Shown here piece after piece: positions 32,301-40,284 of a stretch of 49,600 nucleotides of DNA. Below the pieces are notes generated by a model, which saw only the letters and a list, made by a program, of their open reading frames with translations, ran no database searches and was not told the DNA's origin. Location of the stretch: assembly GCA_964422065.1 (NCBI GenBank), contig CAYQZW010000004.1, positions 1-49,600 on the forward strand, given 5' to 3'. The stretch comes from S141-55 sp964422065 (GTDB lineage Bacteria; Hydrothermota; Hydrothermia; WGAB01). The position numbers and the translations under genes were made by a program. The first letter of the stretch is position 1, and each line of letters opens with the position of its first letter.

Positions 32301-34195
32301 GTGCCGTTCGGCACATCGTAATCGTCGTCCACCACGATGACCCAGTTGGAGATGTCCACGGCTGTAGTGCCTTTGTTGTAAAGTTCAATGAAGGGCGAGG
32401 CGCTGCCAGGGTTCACCTCGTTGATCACGACATCGCTTCCACCCAGGTTGTTTCCTGGGACATAATTGGAAACGCCTATTGTCGGGGTGGGGTCCATGTT
32501 GAAGTCTGCTGCGTCGTCGTTGGTGTCTTGGCCGTCCACCACCCGTGCGGTAGACCACTGGTAAATCGGTGCAGGTGCCCCGCCCATGCTGCCGTAACCC
32601 ACCTGATCCACCAGCACGCTGTAGTCTGGGTTGTAGAGTTTGATGATGGCCCCTTCATTGGGTAGGCCGAGCCCTGGCGCCTCGTTGCTGGTGATCTGGG
32701 CGTATTCGCCTGCGGGGACCACCACGCCCGTAATGGTGGAGGTGTCCGCATAAGACGGACCGACGATGACCAGATGCCAGCCGTCCAAATTGGCGTCTTG
32801 GGCTTCGGGATTGTAGATCTCAATGGCTTCAGCAGATGTCGGGGTAACGATGAACTCGTTGATTTTGACGTTGACCAAGGCAGGTGGCGTTAAGATCGTA
32901 ACTCGTACGCGACCCTGAGCCGGGTTCAACTCAAATCGGACCATATCCCCGGCATTCGCGGTAAAGGTGAAGGGGGTCCCCCAGTCCCAGACAAATCCCT
33001 CTGCCGCATACTGGGGTTGCCAGGCGTTGTATTGGAGCAAGACCTTAAAGTTGTAGGTGCCGCCTGAAGAGATGATGCCCTGGTACGTGTAAATGCCGTC
33101 GCCTGCAATCGAATCGCCGTTGGCGCCGTTATCGTGCATGACCATCGTTGTATCGGTCGCAGACCAATCCCCTGTGGCTCCAAATTCCGTTTGGCAGTCC
33201 CCAACGACAAAGAAGGGAGCTCCCACGATATCGGCCATCTTAGAGTCATATACGAAGTTGGAGTCGGGCACGAAGCCGTCGCCTTGTGGGGCACGGACGA
33301 AATAGAAGTAGATGTCGTCTCCGACATTGAAGTTGATGGGGATGTTCTGGCCGGGGTATTGGGGCACGTCGGGAGGCCAGAAACCGGTCCTTCGGACGAC
33401 CTGATAGCCAGTGCCACTCCACGCAAAACTTCCGGTAGTTGAAGCGATATGGAGCGTGTAGATCCCATCGCCCGCTATGGCATCGCCGTTCAGGCCGTGG
33501 TCGTTCATATACGTTGCGGCGTCTCCGTTATCCCAGTCGTTGCCGCCGGTGAGTTCGGATTCAATGTCGCCCACGAGGTTGGCCCAGTTGCCCGGCGCGG
33601 GGTAGGTCATATCGGTGAAGTCCGTCGAACAGTCATCGGTGTCCTGATCGGGCGGGATCCGTTCCAGGGAATGGCCACTGGCCACAGTGGGAGCGGGAAC
33701 GATGGCGCCGTAACTCCCGTTGCCATAGACCACGGCATCCAAGACGTTGTCGTTGTTGTCAATCAAGAGGATCTCGTCTCCGGAGTTGCTCATGTAAATG
33801 TTGGTGCCTTGGATCGGGATCATGTTGGGGACATTTGGGTCTGTTCCCACGATTTCCAGGTCTGGATTGAAGCCCCAATCTTCAAAGAAGCCCGGAGCGG
33901 TCTGTGCGATAATAATGACCTGGCCCGGCTGAATCGTGAAGCCATCGGGGAATTGGAAAACGCCTTCCGTGCCCCCGGGATAAGACGCTTCGTCCGTAAT
34001 CTTGTAGCCGGTAAGGTCAATGGCTCCCGTCCCACGGTTATAGATTTCGATCCATTCCCGGTCCGTATCCGAGCCGTTGGGATTGTATTGGACCTCTGTG
34101 ATCAGGAGATCGGAGTTGGCGGTTTGAGCGGAGAGGAGGCCGAAGAAACTGGCCACAAGGGCCAAACGTCCCACGCGCTGAAACAGACGGTTCAT
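29321..34195 (-). CDS. giant secreted surface protein with lamin-tail domains and T9SS-type C-terminal domain
   Basis: 1624 residues. The ATG at 34195 has a GGAGG site and begins a signal peptide (NRLFQRVGRLALVASFFGLLSAQ). Lamin-tail-type domains (LLITEVQYNPNG...EWIEIYN; VKINEFIVTP...AIEIYNP; VVINEVNPGSASPFIELYN) lie near residues 30-160, 450-590 and 595-740. Starch-binding-like sandwich segments lie between. A DUF5689/OB-like part follows (IMEIQGQDSTSPYQGDTVATTG). A jelly-roll MAM-like part is next (FFDDFENGLGNW...GWFVDDVEIVG). The end YPAYPNPARNVANIKFALP...GRVVRTLV...GVYFYRF...KKLLLVR is a T9SS type A sorting domain. It would be exported and anchored or released at the cell surface. It resembles lamin-tail nuclease-associated cargo, but no nuclease motif is seen. 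Confidence 0.9.
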   Translation of the reverse strand: MNRLFQRVGRLALVASFFGLLSAQTANSDLLITEVQYNPNGSDTDREWIEIYNRGTGAIDLTGYKITDEASYPGGTEGVFQFPDGFTIQPGQVIIIAQTAPGFFEDWGFNPDLEIVGTDPNVPNMIPIQGTNIYMSNSGDEILLIDNNDNVLDAVVYGNGSYGAIVPAPTVASGHSLERIPPDQDTDDCSTDFTDMTYPAPGNWANLVGDIESELTGGNDWDNGDAATYMNDHGLNGDAIAGDGIYTLHIASTTGSFAWSGTGYQVVRRTGFWPPDVPQYPGQNIPINFNVGDDIYFYFVRAPQGDGFVPDSNFVYDSKMADIVGAPFFVVGDCQTEFGATGDWSATDTTMVMHDNGANGDSIAGDGIYTYQGIISSGGTYNFKVLLQYNAWQPQYAAEGFVWDWGTPFTFTANAGDMVRFELNPAQGRVRVTILTPPALVNVKINEFIVTPTSAEAIEIYNPEAQDANLDGWHLVIVGPSYADTSTITGVVVPAGEYAQITSNEAPGLGLPNEGAIIKLYNPDYSVLVDQVGYGSMGGAPAPIYQWSTARVVDGQDTNDDAADFNMDPTPTIGVSNYVPGNNLGGSDVVINEVNPGSASPFIELYNKGTTAVDISNWVIVVDDDYDVPNGTVLNPGEFFLLQQADFPPYFNMGATGDNVYLFDATGQRVDQMGWWSRDVADSSWAAIPDGDRLVFDGYDITTSTDFQTAGATPGMPNQPPANTAVVVITAQVGGDSHYRSFWANGSWDAQGNYDPAWSGPMVELKNDGVYPDTSANDDIFTGTVLLHIDSTNQYNYWIGSENDANSWLEDGSGFQVLSSDTVWLPAVFVDPSDQGYNNWIVVLAGDFNGWDITADNLTRTGTVWSGMFFFNAGDSTGYKYAVMHSWAAAYGQGGIGGAGQNYSFVAPSTGYYIFAFDDADNSVSVTPGPTFHTIMEIQGQDSTSPYQGDTVATTGIVTGVYNNGFFLEEQPGGAWHGIWVYTGGAPGVSRGDSVLVVGEVNEYYGLTELQNVVLLQVLASGRPLPGPTVLPTGDVPQEAYEGVFVRVENAVCVNPDLGYGEWLIDDGSGPVRVDDRGYAFTPDSGQAYNVQGPLYYSFGNFKIEPRDSADIEPVSGETVLFFDDFENGLGNWFGDWGLQEGDTVHSPTHAFTESPYSNYPDMSTLTAEMAFGVDLTGYAGAYLRFWNVHWLEQGFDYGYVDVSTDGGNTWITLATFNDTLDTWTQEEINLSAFVGNPDVRIRFRVVSDPAYHETGWFVDDVEIVGTTVDETPPLILHEPPADTLSILGAYTVDAEILDYSPLAYDSLYYSFDGGPFVGIGPDSVSGNHHYYTIPAPSALGTYVSYFLTAADTVNNTTVTDTFFYITGHVLYFDDGDPGFITQMGPGDNIAVQFAPVPDSSARILWMMYNFYMDPNYPLDTVDLYVWGNSGGLPGAPIFGPYAVYPSNTPMNPHAWTYVDVRSDSIATNDPFYVGAHFRSTYPVILIDSPSQFNHSYLQPNGGTWGPATVDFFIRCIVGYGEVGVAEQDQIPAYFALYPAYPNPARNVANIKFALPKPTKVTLQIYDLTGRVVRTLVNGTLPAGYHTVQWDGRNNQGLRVAQGVYFYRFQADSYRSIKKLLLVR

Positions 34196-34220
34196 GGTGA
34201 ATCCTCCTTCTTGTGTCCGA

Positions 34221-34226
34221 ATTATA
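34221..34226 (-). promoter_or_regulatory. -10 box (TATAAT) of the giant surface protein gene
   Basis: A perfect TATAAT on the minus strand with CCTG directly before it, 25 nt upstream of the ATG. The -35 region is weak. A GGAGG site lies between. Confidence 0.5.
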
Positions 34227-34268
34227 CAGGAGTAGAACACGTTTCCTCATCCCATAAACTGTGTCCTG

Positions 34269-34274
34269 TAAAAT
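34269..34274 (+). promoter_or_regulatory. -10 box (TAAAAT) of lgt
   Basis: TAAAAT preceded directly by CCTG, the same arrangement as upstream of the divergent surface-protein gene. No consensus -35 is seen. The lgt ATG at 34310 follows after 35 nt with a GAAGGAGG site. Confidence 0.45.
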
Positions 34275-34309
34275 TGCCACAAAACATACCATGTGAAGGA
34301 GGCGAGATC

Positions 34310-35080
34310 ATGTATCCGGTTCTTTTTCGGATTGGCAATTTTGCGGTGTCTTCCTACGGCGTGATGGTCGCCCTGGGCTTTTTTCTGGCGTATTGGACGG
34401 CAACCTTAGAGTTCCGCCGGAAGCGCCTTCCCCTGGGCCCGCTCCAGGACATGCTGATCGCTGCTGTCATTGGCGGGATCCTGGGCGCTAAACTCATGTA
34501 CATCTTCGAAAACATACCGCTTCAGGAGTTCTTGACCCATCCTCTTCGATACCTCCTGGAACGGTCTGGACTGACCTATTTCGGCGGGTTCTTATTGGGG
34601 GCCGCGCTGGTGGTTGCCGTAGTCCGGGCCCGCCGGTTGCCTATGGGACAGGTCGCCGATGCCCTGGCGCCCGGCTTGGCCCTGGCGTACGCCATCGGCC
34701 GGATCGGCTGTCTCCTCGTCGGTGACGACTACGGCATCCCCAGCACCCTTCCGTGGGCGATGGCCTTCCCTCAGGGCGCGCCCCCAACGCCGCCCGGGGT
34801 CCGGGTCCATCCCACCCAGATCTATGAGACCCTGCTCATGGGGGCCGTTTTCTTCTGGCTTTGGCGCTGGCGGACCCGAGCTTACCGACCCGGCTGGCTC
34901 TTTGGCCTCTACTTGGTGCTCGCCGGGACCGAGCGGTTCCTGATTGAGTTCATCCGAACCACGACCCCAAGCCCCATCCCCGGCCTCACCTGGGCCCAGG
35001 TGATTGCCCTTGGGGTTGCCCTTTTGGGCCTCGGGATCCTGTATCGGCTGCGGACCCCATCGATCCCGTCGGGGACATGA
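34310..35080 (+). CDS. lgt: phosphatidylglycerol-prolipoprotein diacylglyceryl transferase
   Basis: 256 residues with about seven membrane helices. The Lgt signature region reads GRIGCLLVGDDYGIPS. VHPTQIYETLLMG and ERFLIEFIRTT are the other conserved stretches. YPVLFRIGNFAVSSYGVMVALGF is the usual N-terminus. It attaches diacylglycerol to the lipobox Cys of prolipoproteins, of which this window encodes at least three (NosZ, NosL, cytochrome c). The ATG at 34310 follows GAAGGAGG; the long open frame to its left is antisense to the surface-protein gene. It overlaps the deacetylase gene (ATGA). Confidence 0.95.
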   Translation: MYPVLFRIGNFAVSSYGVMVALGFFLAYWTATLEFRRKRLPLGPLQDMLIAAVIGGILGAKLMYIFENIPLQEFLTHPLRYLLERSGLTYFGGFLLGAALVVAVVRARRLPMGQVADALAPGLALAYAIGRIGCLLVGDDYGIPSTLPWAMAFPQGAPPTPPGVRVHPTQIYETLLMGAVFFWLWRWRTRAYRPGWLFGLYLVLAGTERFLIEFIRTTTPSPIPGLTWAQVIALGVALLGLGILYRLRTPSIPSGT

Positions 35081-35898
35081 AGGAGCCTGGATCCTCCCTC
35101 CGGGTCTTGCAATATCACAATGTCACCCCTACGCTGATCCTGGGCGGGACTTGGGTACCGCCACGCCAATTTGCTCGGCATGTCCGGGAGATCCAACGCC
35201 TGGGGCTCCCCTCAGTAGACCCCAAGACCTGGGATCCGCAACACCCGACCCGTGGAGTCCTCTGGACCTTTGACGACGGCTTCGAAGGGGTCTACCGGTA
35301 TGCATTTCCGATCCTGGAACGTTGGGGAATTCGGGCGATGGTGTTTGTGGTGGTGAATGCCATCGGACGCGCGAACCTCTGGGACGCCACCTTTGGCCGC
35401 CCGGTCCGGCACTTGACCCGAGACGAACTCCACGCACTTCACCGCGCAGGCTGGCAAATCGGTTCCCACTCCCTAACGCATCCCGACTTGACGTATCTCT
35501 CAAGTGCTGACCTCCGACGAGAGGTGATCGAATCCAAAGCCCGTCTGGAAGATCTGCTGGGCGAGGAGGTCCAAGCCTTCTGCTATCCCTTTGGGCGGTG
35601 GAACGCGTGGGTGCGGGAAATGGTTCAGGAGGCAGGATATCGGTATGCGTTTTCTTCCCGTCCATACGGCACACCTTGGGATCCTCTGGCCATTCCGAGG
35701 ATCGGGGTTTATCTAACGGATTGGACACTCGCACCCAGGCTGGATGTTCACCACCCTTTTGCCAGGCCTTACCGGATGCTTCAGAGGGGGATTAATGCCT
35801 TTTCGAGACTTTCCGGGTTAGCGCGACACCGGGCGCCTTGGCTGGCCCGACTGGCTGGGATGCGGGAGAGCGCACCGTTAGATTCGGAGCCAGGTTGA
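35077..35898 (+). CDS. polysaccharide deacetylase (NodB domain)
   Basis: 273 residues. The NodB motifs are visible: TFDDGF (catalytic Asp and metal Asp), GSHSLTHPDL (metal His pair) and CYPFGRWNAW. It removes acetyl groups from an N-acetylated polysaccharide, in the cell wall, capsule or a lipid-linked intermediate. No signal peptide is visible, which suggests a cytoplasmic or membrane-face substrate, or an inner-membrane precursor. The ATG overlaps the lgt stop. The last 21 bp overlap lpxB in convergent orientation, both envelope genes. Confidence 0.93.
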   Translation: MKEPGSSLRVLQYHNVTPTLILGGTWVPPRQFARHVREIQRLGLPSVDPKTWDPQHPTRGVLWTFDDGFEGVYRYAFPILERWGIRAMVFVVVNAIGRANLWDATFGRPVRHLTRDELHALHRAGWQIGSHSLTHPDLTYLSSADLRREVIESKARLEDLLGEEVQAFCYPFGRWNAWVREMVQEAGYRYAFSSRPYGTPWDPLAIPRIGVYLTDWTLAPRLDVHHPFARPYRMLQRGINAFSRLSGLARHRAPWLARLAGMRESAPLDSEPG

Positions 35899-36975
35899 GA
35901 GATGGTCCGCTGCCCGATCTGCAGCGCCCGGTGGCCCCAGGAGGTCCCGGAGGGAGAGGAGCCGAGCCCGGAGTCGCTGATAAGCGTCCAGATCTCTGAG
36001 ATGCCTTAAGATCCACGCCCCCACCTTTTCCACGGGGACCCGCTGGAGGTATTCTGGGAGAAGAGGCTCACCCGCCAGGAGATTCACCAGGGAGAGCCAG
36101 CGGACCTTCACCACCCACGGTCCGATCCAAGCGGTACTCTTGGAAACCCGGTAGAGGACCACGGTAGGAACCCCGAGGAGAGCCAACTCTAAGGTAATCG
36201 TCCCTGAGGCGGCAACAGCGAGATCCAGGTCGTGAGCCCAGTGAAGTGGAGGATCCTTCCGGATGTGGAACCCTTCCGTTGGTCCGTAGAGGTCAAGCGG
36301 AATTCCAGGGACCTGGGAGAGCCAGAACTCGGCATGGATCTGTGTCGCAAGATATTGGCGGATGGCCTGGAGAAGGGGAAGATGTCGGCGGATTTCCCCG
36401 GGCCTGGACCCAGGGAAAAACCCAATCACGGGAGGAGTTGCTGGACACTCCTTTTTTGGGGGCTCAGGGATCCGGTCCATAAGAGGGTGGCCTACGTAGG
36501 TGACAGAAACCCCATATTGCTGAAACCACTGGGGTTCAAAAGGGAGGATGGAAAGTCGGAGGTCTGTGGCATTCCCAAGGATTCGAGTCCGCCAGGATGC
36601 CCATGCCCAGGTCTGGGGCAAGATGTAGTATGCCACTGAAACCCCTTGACGATGAAGGGCTTGGGCCAGAAAGAGATGGAATCCGGGGTAATCCACGAGG
36701 ACCGCATGGCGGATCCCCTGTTGCCGTGTAAAGGAGACGAGGGTTCGGAGGCGTCTTCGAAACCGTTGGAGGCCGGCCAGGACGCCTTCCAAGCCGATCA
36801 CGCTATCCCGTTCGCCAAACCGGTCAATCAGGTTGACCCCTTCGGCCTCCAGATGGGACCCGCCGAATCCCCAGCATTTCAAATCGGGTACGCGGGTACG
36901 GAGGGCGCGGACCAACGCCGCAGCATGTTGATCTCCTGAGGGCTCTCCCGCTGAGATCAGTAAGCGGTGAGACAC
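35878..36975 (-). CDS. lpxB: lipid-A-disaccharide synthase
   Basis: 365 residues. The N-terminal motif is LLISAGEPSGDQHAAALVRAL. Further on are YILPQTWAWASWRTRIL, VGHPLMD, GFFPGSRPGEIRRHLPLL and AASGTITLELALLGVPTVVLYR. It condenses UDP-2,3-diacylglucosamine with lipid X at the inner membrane. The start is a GTG at 36975, 12 nt after the peptidase stop, with no clear ribosome site. It proves that this organism makes lipid A. It is the last gene of the tRNA-Lys, cupin and peptidase unit. Confidence 0.95.
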   Translation of the reverse strand: MSHRLLISAGEPSGDQHAAALVRALRTRVPDLKCWGFGGSHLEAEGVNLIDRFGERDSVIGLEGVLAGLQRFRRRLRTLVSFTRQQGIRHAVLVDYPGFHLFLAQALHRQGVSVAYYILPQTWAWASWRTRILGNATDLRLSILPFEPQWFQQYGVSVTYVGHPLMDRIPEPPKKECPATPPVIGFFPGSRPGEIRRHLPLLQAIRQYLATQIHAEFWLSQVPGIPLDLYGPTEGFHIRKDPPLHWAHDLDLAVAASGTITLELALLGVPTVVLYRVSKSTAWIGPWVVKVRWLSLVNLLAGEPLLPEYLQRVPVEKVGAWILRHLRDLDAYQRLRARLLSLRDLLGPPGAADRAADHLSTWLRI

Positions 36976-36987
36976 GTCTGGATAGGG

Positions 36988-39693
36988 TTACCGGACCACG
37001 GCGACCTTTTTGATGGACGAATTGAAGCCGGTATTCATCAGGATGAGATAGAGGCCCGGTTCCACGGGACGGCCCTGCCGGTCGGTTCCATCCCAGACCA
37101 GATCCTGGAAGTAGCCACCGCCGGTGTGGTATCGGCCGGGCGAAAGGACACCCAGGTCTTTGGCGTAGATCTCTCTACCGTCCATGGTATAGATGCGGAT
37201 CTGTGTGAAGGTGCTGTGGCTCAGGACGAAGGGGATATGGAGGACCTCACCGCGGTCAAATCGGACGGGATTGGGGTAGGGGTCCAGGAGTCGGTCTCCG
37301 AAACCGCCCGCGACTTCCGGCGGTTCCGCATGCAGGGCGGCGTAGGCATCAAAGAGCCCCCAGCCCGTGACGTTGTTGGAATCTGGGGCCGGCGGATAGC
37401 CGGGGATCTCTGTGATCCGTCGGGCGGTGTTCAGGACGATGCGCCGGAGATGCCGCGGGCTCCACGAGGGATGGGCTTCCCAGACGGCAGCCAGTGCCCC
37501 CGAGACCAACGCCGTGCCAAAAGAGGTGCCCCCGCAGTACCCATAGAACCAAGGCAACGTATCGCCCTGGGGCGTGGTCATGAAACCGCAATACGTGGTG
37601 AACGGGGCAATGACTTCAGGCTTGATCCGGCCATCGGCCGTGGGGCCAAAGAGACTTCGGGGCACAAGGCTGCCGGTCGTAGAATCGATTTCATAGGCGC
37701 CGACGGAGATGACGTCAAAGGCGTCTGCTGGCGCCACCAGAGAGGTATCCCCGGTGACCGGATCGGGAAATGTGCCTTGGCTTCCTAAGTTGCCGACGGC
37801 GGTCACGACCAGGACCCCGTGATCCGCAGCCAGAGAGGCGGCACGAGAGACGAGAGGGGTGACGCCGTCCATATCGGTATCGGTGTACCAATCCCGATAC
37901 CCCAACGAACTGTTGATAATTTTCGCGCCCCGGTCGGCCGCAAATTCCATGCCCTCAATCCAGAAGTCTTCTTCCATCTGGAATTCAAAGACCTGGCCGC
38001 GGATCTTATTGATTTCCGTTTTACAGAGCACGAACTGGGCGCCGAGTGCGGGTCCGACCATCCCGTTGCTCTGGTCAAAGCCGGCCATGACGGAGAGCAC
38101 TTTGGTGCCGTGGTAATTCGGGCCGCCCTCGTGTCCGGGCACCATGTCGTCTGGCCGGACATCGGCATCCCCCCGCTGGCGCCAGAAGACCTGGGTACCG
38201 GCGAAGACCGGCAAGTCTGCACCATAGTCCCCCAGGGTGTCCAGGAGGGTCCAGGTCGTTCCATAGGTTCCCTGGTAGCGAACGAGTGCACCGCCCAGGG
38301 AGACCGTGAGTTGGAAGGCCGAGCCGGTCCATTGGATCGCTGGGGTGCGAAGGAAGGGTGATGTCAGCAGGGGTTTTGTCCGGATGTTCATCGATCCGAT
38401 CGCATCTACGATGCCGACCCATAGGGTGGTGTCCCGTCGGAAGGCGAAGGTGCCATAGGCCATGGCCATGGGCTCGGCGCTGATCGTGGGGTCCTGCCCC
38501 GGGCCGACGGAGAAGACGTCGTCCATTTGCGAGAGCAGGTCCCGGTGGTAGATGTACACCGTACCCCGGTAATCGTAAATGAGTTCCAGGTAAGACCCGG
38601 TTTCAAACTCCTCGGAGACGACCCCTTCCAGGCGGCCGGGCCAGGGGTCAGGGGCGGGGAAGGGGACAAGCAGGATTTTTGGGCCGAATGTGGTTCCGCC
38701 ATCGGTGGAGATGCGTTCATAGATCCCGGAATCCGGGTCCAGCCAATAGACCATGACGAGTGTGTCGTGGACCAGGATCAATGGGTCCAGGGAAGGGGTA
38801 TTGTCCTCCGAGAGGTTTGTAGGAAGCGTGAGCAGACCGGACCGGCCGAGTCGGGCCCAGTATACATCGTATGAGCCGGTGGGCTTGGCCTGGTAAACCA
38901 GGTAGGCCGAAGTGTCGTCTGCAGCCTGTAAGGCAGGCTGGATGGGCTTGCCGGATGAGATCCCCAGGGGGATGGGCGGGTCAAAGTAGACGGTACCGCC
39001 GACGGTTCGGATCACCTGCAGCCATAGGCGCCAGTTGTCGCCGCCGAAATGGAGCATAGAATCCCGCGTGATGGTGCTGAAGACCAGAAAGATCAGGGTA
39101 TCCGAGATTTGGGCAGCAGCAAAACTGTTGAGATAGGCGGGATCTGAGCCATACGGCGCGGGGAGCGCCCCGAAGGGGCCCTGGAGATGATCGCCGGAGT
39201 TAAAGTCATGGCGAGCCACAATCCGGCCGTTGTCGAACAGGGAGCGAATCGCCGGATGGGTAGAATCAAAACCGGTGTCCAGCACACCGATGATCACTCC
39301 GGAACCGAAGTATCCCTCGTCGTGCACTTTGTCCATCCGGATGACCCGGAGTTGTTGCTCGGAGAGGCCGTAAGTCAGGACCTGTTGTAGGGCCTCTTGG
39401 GGGGTCCATTTGCCCTGGATCTTGCCTTTGGCGATCGGACGGACCTGCAGGGTAGGCGAGGTCTCTGCAATGCGACGGATCAGCCATCCGGGCATCTCGT
39501 ACGACTGGGCCTGAAGCCAGCGGGATTCCCCACGTTGTCGGGCCCCAAGCCGCTCCAGGGTGGTGGACCAATCCACGCGCTGGCTCCCTTGGAGCCAGAC
39601 GCTATAGGCCTTTTCCGGATCCAATCGGTTGACCCAGCCTTGGAACTTTGGAGCGATGGCAGCGAGTCCGGCGAGAAGCCAGAGGAGGCTCAT
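36988..39693 (-). CDS. S8 subtilase with a large insert and T9SS-type C-terminal domain
   Basis: 901 residues. Signal peptide, then a propeptide-like region to about 125. The catalytic triad is Asp139 in GVLDTGFDSTHP, His near 527 in NYHGTKVLS and Ser near 722 in GGTSFGTALVSG. About 385 residues separate Asp and His, far more than the usual few dozen. The insert has repeated strands such as TSAYLVYQAKPTGSYDVYW, LVMVYWLDPDSGIYERISTD and LELIYDYRGTVYIYHRD, which look like a beta-propeller. The end DPYPNPVRFDRGE...YTMDGREIYAKDLG...KKVAVVR is a T9SS type A domain. It is a secreted protease. The start at 39693 overlaps the cupin stop (ATGA). Confidence 0.9.
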   Translation of the reverse strand: MSLLWLLAGLAAIAPKFQGWVNRLDPEKAYSVWLQGSQRVDWSTTLERLGARQRGESRWLQAQSYEMPGWLIRRIAETSPTLQVRPIAKGKIQGKWTPQEALQQVLTYGLSEQQLRVIRMDKVHDEGYFGSGVIIGVLDTGFDSTHPAIRSLFDNGRIVARHDFNSGDHLQGPFGALPAPYGSDPAYLNSFAAAQISDTLIFLVFSTITRDSMLHFGGDNWRLWLQVIRTVGGTVYFDPPIPLGISSGKPIQPALQAADDTSAYLVYQAKPTGSYDVYWARLGRSGLLTLPTNLSEDNTPSLDPLILVHDTLVMVYWLDPDSGIYERISTDGGTTFGPKILLVPFPAPDPWPGRLEGVVSEEFETGSYLELIYDYRGTVYIYHRDLLSQMDDVFSVGPGQDPTISAEPMAMAYGTFAFRRDTTLWVGIVDAIGSMNIRTKPLLTSPFLRTPAIQWTGSAFQLTVSLGGALVRYQGTYGTTWTLLDTLGDYGADLPVFAGTQVFWRQRGDADVRPDDMVPGHEGGPNYHGTKVLSVMAGFDQSNGMVGPALGAQFVLCKTEINKIRGQVFEFQMEEDFWIEGMEFAADRGAKIINSSLGYRDWYTDTDMDGVTPLVSRAASLAADHGVLVVTAVGNLGSQGTFPDPVTGDTSLVAPADAFDVISVGAYEIDSTTGSLVPRSLFGPTADGRIKPEVIAPFTTYCGFMTTPQGDTLPWFYGYCGGTSFGTALVSGALAAVWEAHPSWSPRHLRRIVLNTARRITEIPGYPPAPDSNNVTGWGLFDAYAALHAEPPEVAGGFGDRLLDPYPNPVRFDRGEVLHIPFVLSHSTFTQIRIYTMDGREIYAKDLGVLSPGRYHTGGGYFQDLVWDGTDRQGRPVEPGLYLILMNTGFNSSIKKVAVVR

Positions 39694-40037
39694 GCCGGGC
39701 CTCCAAGGTCTTCAATCCGGACACCGCGGGTATCGGTATGGGCCGGTTCGATGATTAGGACCACAGCCCCGGTCTCGGATCGGGTGCGGTGGGGGGCCCC
39801 TTTCGGGATCTGAATGCCTTCCCACTCGTGGAGATGAAGGGTGTGGTCCTGGAATTCCACGGTGAGTTCGCCCTGGACCACGATGAAAAACTCGTCTTCC
39901 TCTGGGTGGATATGCCAGTGATATTCGCCCTGGATACGGACCAGTCGGATGGCGGTGCCGTCAATTTCCGTGATCTGGATCGGATGGAAGGCCTCCCGTA
40001 GGTCGTTCCCCTTGCTTTTGAAGTCGATTTTTTGCAT
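39690..40037 (-). CDS. cupin-domain protein
   Basis: 115 residues. The two cupin motifs are HWHIHPEEDEFFIVVQGELTV (21 residues; the key metal ligands are the His-x-His pair and Glu) and GIQIPKGAPHRTRS. Small cupins of this type bind one metal ion and act as isomerases, dioxygenases or sugar-binding proteins, so the reaction cannot be told. The ATG at 40037 lies only 6 nt after the CCA end of tRNA-Lys. The promoter upstream of the tRNA is the only one visible. The stop overlaps the peptidase start. Confidence 0.85.
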   Translation of the reverse strand: MQKIDFKSKGNDLREAFHPIQITEIDGTAIRLVRIQGEYHWHIHPEEDEFFIVVQGELTVEFQDHTLHLHEWEGIQIPKGAPHRTRSETGAVVLIIEPAHTDTRGVRIEDLGGPA

Positions 40038-40043
40038 ACGATG

Positions 40044-40119
40044 TGGTGCGCCGCCCAGGACTCGAACCCGGAACCCGCGGATTAAGAATCCGCTGCTCTA
40101 CCAGTTGAGCTAGCGGCGC
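40044..40119 (-). tRNA. tRNA-Lys (anticodon CTT)
   Basis: 76 nt with the CCA end encoded. Acceptor GCGCCGC pairs with GCGGCGC, the T arm has GGTTCGAGTCC and the anticodon loop is TTCTTAA (anticodon CTT, reads AAG). The 5' end is at 40119. It is the first gene of a unit that continues into the cupin, subtilase and lpxB genes. Confidence 0.96.
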
Positions 40120-40131
40120 ACAGGTGCACAA

Positions 40132-40160
40132 ATTTTAAGGGAGTCCTTGGGGGAGAACAA
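40132..40160 (-). promoter_or_regulatory. promoter of tRNA-Lys and downstream genes
   Basis: On the minus strand TTGTTC (40160-40155), a 17-nt spacer and TAAAAT (40137-40132). The tRNA 5' end follows after 12 nt. Confidence 0.65.
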
Positions 40161-40211
40161 CATCTGAGGCCACGGCGGTCGCGCAGCATAGGGCTGAACA
40201 TCGGTTTTTTA

Positions 40212-40240
40212 TTGCATCAATACTTCGCAATCCTTACAAT
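40212..40240 (+). promoter_or_regulatory. promoter of the Omp28-like gene
   Basis: TTGCAT (40212-40217), a 17-nt spacer and TACAAT (40235-40240). A 40-nt leader with an AAGGAGGTGA site follows, almost the full anti-Shine-Dalgarno complement. Confidence 0.65.
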
Positions 40241-40284
40241 GGGCAGAACGCTTGGCCCATTGGATATCCTCAAGGAGGTGACGG

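Noticed and set aside
33449..34309. Long N-terminal extension of lgt
   Set aside because: The extension is antisense to the surface-protein gene and to its promoter. The GAAGGAGG site and the normal Lgt N-terminus fix the start at 34310.
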